Below are positions 5,611-6,607 of a stretch of 6,607 nucleotides of DNA, piece after piece (the stretch's first letter is position 1; each line of letters starts with the position of its first letter). The stretch lies in the NCBI GenBank assembly GCA_016210125.1, contig JACQUS010000261.1, positions 1-6,607 on the forward strand. The letters are read 5' to 3'. The stretch comes from Chloroflexota bacterium. GTDB lineage: Bacteria; Chloroflexota; UBA6077; FW602-bin22; JACQUS01. Below the pieces are notes generated by a model. That model was not told the origin of the DNA and made no database searches. It saw only the letters and a list, made by a program, of their open reading frames with translations. The position numbers and the translations under genes are program-made.

Positions 5611-5680
5611 TGACGGGTAGGTAGGTACGCGGCGCGCTCGCCTTCGCCACGGGTGGCGAGGCGGGAGGCCGCACGACGGC

Positions 5681-5687
5681 GGAGAGG
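5681..5687 (+). promoter_or_regulatory. Ribosome binding site deciding the ccdA start
   Basis: GGAGAGG precedes the ATG at 5692; its GGAG core is 7 nt away. The open frame extends back to a GTG at 5653, but that adds an Arg-rich 13-residue segment with no hydrophobic character and lacks this site, so ATG 5692 is preferred. Confidence 0.75.
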
Positions 5688-5691
5688 CGCG

Positions 5692-6426
5692 ATGCTCGAT
5701 CCCGTGGCGCTGGCCCTCGCGTTCGGCGCGGGCGTGCTCTCGTTCGCCTCGCCCTGCGTCCTGCCGCTCATCCCGGCCTACGTGGGCTACATCACCGGCG
5801 CGTCGCTCGACCAGTGGGACCAGGCGGCACCCGCGCAGGCGCGTGGCCGGGTGCTGGCCCAGGCCGTGGCCTTCGTGCTCGGCCTGGCGGCCATCTTCAG
5901 CATGCTCGGCGCGACGGCCGGCGTGGTCGGCCAGCTCCTACTGGACTACCGCGACGTGGTGACCAAGGTCGCCGGGGCCATGATCGTGGTGTTCGGCCTG
6001 CACGTCGCTGGCGTGCTGCGCATCCCGCTGCTCTACCGCGAGAAGCGTGTCGACTTCACCGCCTTCCGCGGCGGCGGCCCGCCGAGCGCCTTCGTGATGG
6101 GGCTGGCCTTCGGGGTGGGATGGACGCCGTGCGTCGGGGCGGTGCTCGGCAGCTTGCTCCTGCTGGCCGGGCAGAGCGAGACCGTCTGGCAGGGCGCGGC
6201 GCTGCTGTTCGCCTACGCCCTTGGCCTCGGCCTGCCCTTCGTGCTGGCGACGCTACTCCTCGGGCGCGCCCTCGGCTGGCTGGCACGGCTCAAGCGGCAG
6301 GTCGGCGCGCTCTCAGCCGCCAGCGGCGTGCTGCTGGTGCTCATCGGCGGGCTGGTGTTCACCGATCGGTTCGGGCAGATGACAGCCTGGCTCACCCAGG
6401 TCTTCGGGACCGGCCTTACGCTTTAG
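5692..6426 (+). CDS. ccdA: Cytochrome c biogenesis protein CcdA (thiol-disulfide electron carrier)
   Basis: The 244-residue product is an integral membrane protein of the CcdA/DsbD-beta family. Six hydrophobic segments are visible, at about 4-29, 52-77, 88-110, 132-160, 165-190 and 203-223. The two signature cysteines are present: Cys22 in FASPCVLPLIPAY near the end of segment 1, and Cys147 in GWTPCVGA in segment 4, each beside the conserved prolines. In this family the pair relays electrons from cytoplasmic thioredoxin across the membrane to an extracytoplasmic thioredoxin-like partner (ResA, CcmG or TlpA) that keeps apocytochrome c or other thiols reduced. Length matches the family. The next gene starts 23 nt downstream with its own strong ribosome binding site and encodes an exported lipoprotein, the expected position for such a partner. 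No cytochrome synthase genes are in the window, so the final target is unknown. Confidence 0.95.
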   Translation: MLDPVALALAFGAGVLSFASPCVLPLIPAYVGYITGASLDQWDQAAPAQARGRVLAQAVAFVLGLAAIFSMLGATAGVVGQLLLDYRDVVTKVAGAMIVVFGLHVAGVLRIPLLYREKRVDFTAFRGGGPPSAFVMGLAFGVGWTPCVGAVLGSLLLLAGQSETVWQGAALLFAYALGLGLPFVLATLLLGRALGWLARLKRQVGALSAASGVLLVLIGGLVFTDRFGQMTAWLTQVFGTGLTL

Positions 6427-6436
6427 GGCACGCATC

Positions 6437-6442
6437 AGGAGG
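6437..6442 (+). promoter_or_regulatory. Ribosome binding site of the terminal lipoprotein gene
   Basis: AGGAGG lies 7 nt before the ATG at 6450 and fixes this start; no upstream in-frame start codon occurs between the ccdA stop and this site. Confidence 0.8.
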
Positions 6443-6449
6443 CAGGGCC

Positions 6450-6607
6450 ATGCCACCCGTCGCGCTTTCGGCCGCATTGCTCGTCCTCGTCGCCGCCTGC
6501 ATGTCGCCTCCCCCGGAGCCGGTACGGCCGGACGGGGCCGCCCCCGGCCAGCCGGCGCCGCCGGCACGCGCCGATGGACCGGCGGCTCAGCCGGGCAGCC
6601 AGACCGC
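6450..6607 (+). CDS. Exported lipoprotein, N-terminal part (possible thioredoxin-like CcdA partner)
   Basis: Only 52 residues are inside the window; the frame is open at the right edge. They comprise a short hydrophobic signal sequence (about 4-16), a lipobox VAAC with the lipidated cysteine at 17, and a Pro/Ala/Gly-rich linker from 18 to at least 52. The n-region MPPVALS has no Lys or Arg, which is unusual for a signal peptide. No catalytic domain is visible, so function cannot be read directly. The position 23 nt after ccdA, in the same direction, makes a membrane-tethered TlpA/ResA-type thioredoxin the leading guess. Other lipoproteins cannot be excluded. The protein would act on the outer face of the cytoplasmic membrane. 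Confidence 0.75.
   Translation, partial: MPPVALSAALLVLVAACMSPPPEPVRPDGAAPGQPAPPARADGPAAQPGSQT

Larger units (their letters stand above)
5328..5691. other. 364-bp non-coding region between the MFS exporter and ccdA
   Basis: No frame here has a plausible protein. Left to right it holds a hairpin with an alternative upstream partner (5332-5388), a C-rich CCCCA tandem tract (5431-5447), a perfect 11-bp hairpin (5458-5484 region), about 95 bp (5490-5580) in which nothing is recognised, a TATGAT box (5605-5610), a short GGTA-type tandem (5617-5626) and a GC-rich hairpin around 5642-5661 just before the ccdA ribosome binding site. It is much longer than the other gaps in the window and separates two transcription units. 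Confidence 0.7.

Noticed and set aside
5254..5613. 119-codon plus-strand frame crossing the MFS end and the intergenic region
   Set aside because: It runs through the hairpins and the C-rich tract, has Arg/Pro/Ser-rich composition and matches no known protein.
1..6607. CRISPR array, tRNA, rRNA or transposase
   Set aside because: No regularly spaced repeats, cloverleaf with a T-loop motif, rRNA core sequence or transposase motif was seen on either strand.

Overview
The window is 6.6 kb of very GC-rich bacterial DNA with tightly packed genes, several GTG starts and strong purine-rich ribosome binding sites. Two lipoproteins with Ala/Pro-rich tethers, a solitary TAXI-type receptor and the creatininase/amidohydrolase mixture suggest an uncultured, environmental bacterium with a large catabolic gene repertoire. 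Chloroflexota or a Rokubacteria-like lineage would fit, but nothing here fixes the taxonomy.

Layout. (1) Positions 1-924, minus strand: a creatininase-family amidohydrolase that starts with GTG behind a perfect AAGGAGG and runs off the left edge. A good sigma70-like promoter sits just upstream of it. (2) Positions 925-1181: a divergent intergenic region with a nested inverted repeat and, next to the following gene, two competing hairpins. (3) Positions 1182-5327, plus strand: four genes in a probable operon. These are a classical SDR oxidoreductase, a TAXI-family solute-binding lipoprotein, an Amidohydro_2-like protein that overlaps the TAXI gene by one base (TAGTG), and an MFS_3-type exporter starting 4 nt after the amidohydrolase stop. 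(4) Positions 5328-5691: a 364-bp non-coding region holding a terminator-like hairpin with an alternative partner, a C-rich tandem tract, a perfect 11-bp stem with an AAA loop, and a candidate promoter. (5) Positions 5692-6607, plus strand: ccdA (thiol-disulfide electron carrier), then the start of a lipoprotein gene cut by the right edge.

How the genes may work together. The creatininase, SDR, TAXI receptor, amidohydrolase and exporter look like a small-molecule capture and catabolism island: the receptor binds an organic anion outside, amide or lactone hydrolysis and NAD(P)-dependent oxidation or reduction act inside, and an exporter removes a compound. The substrate cannot be read from sequence, and no TRAP membrane subunit lies in the window. 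The ccdA pair is a separate unit that probably delivers reductant to the outside of the membrane.

No clearly new system is visible. The most interesting points are an amidohydrolase-fold protein that has lost most of the expected metal ligands while coupled to a TAXI receptor, and several mutually exclusive hairpins in the intergenic regions.
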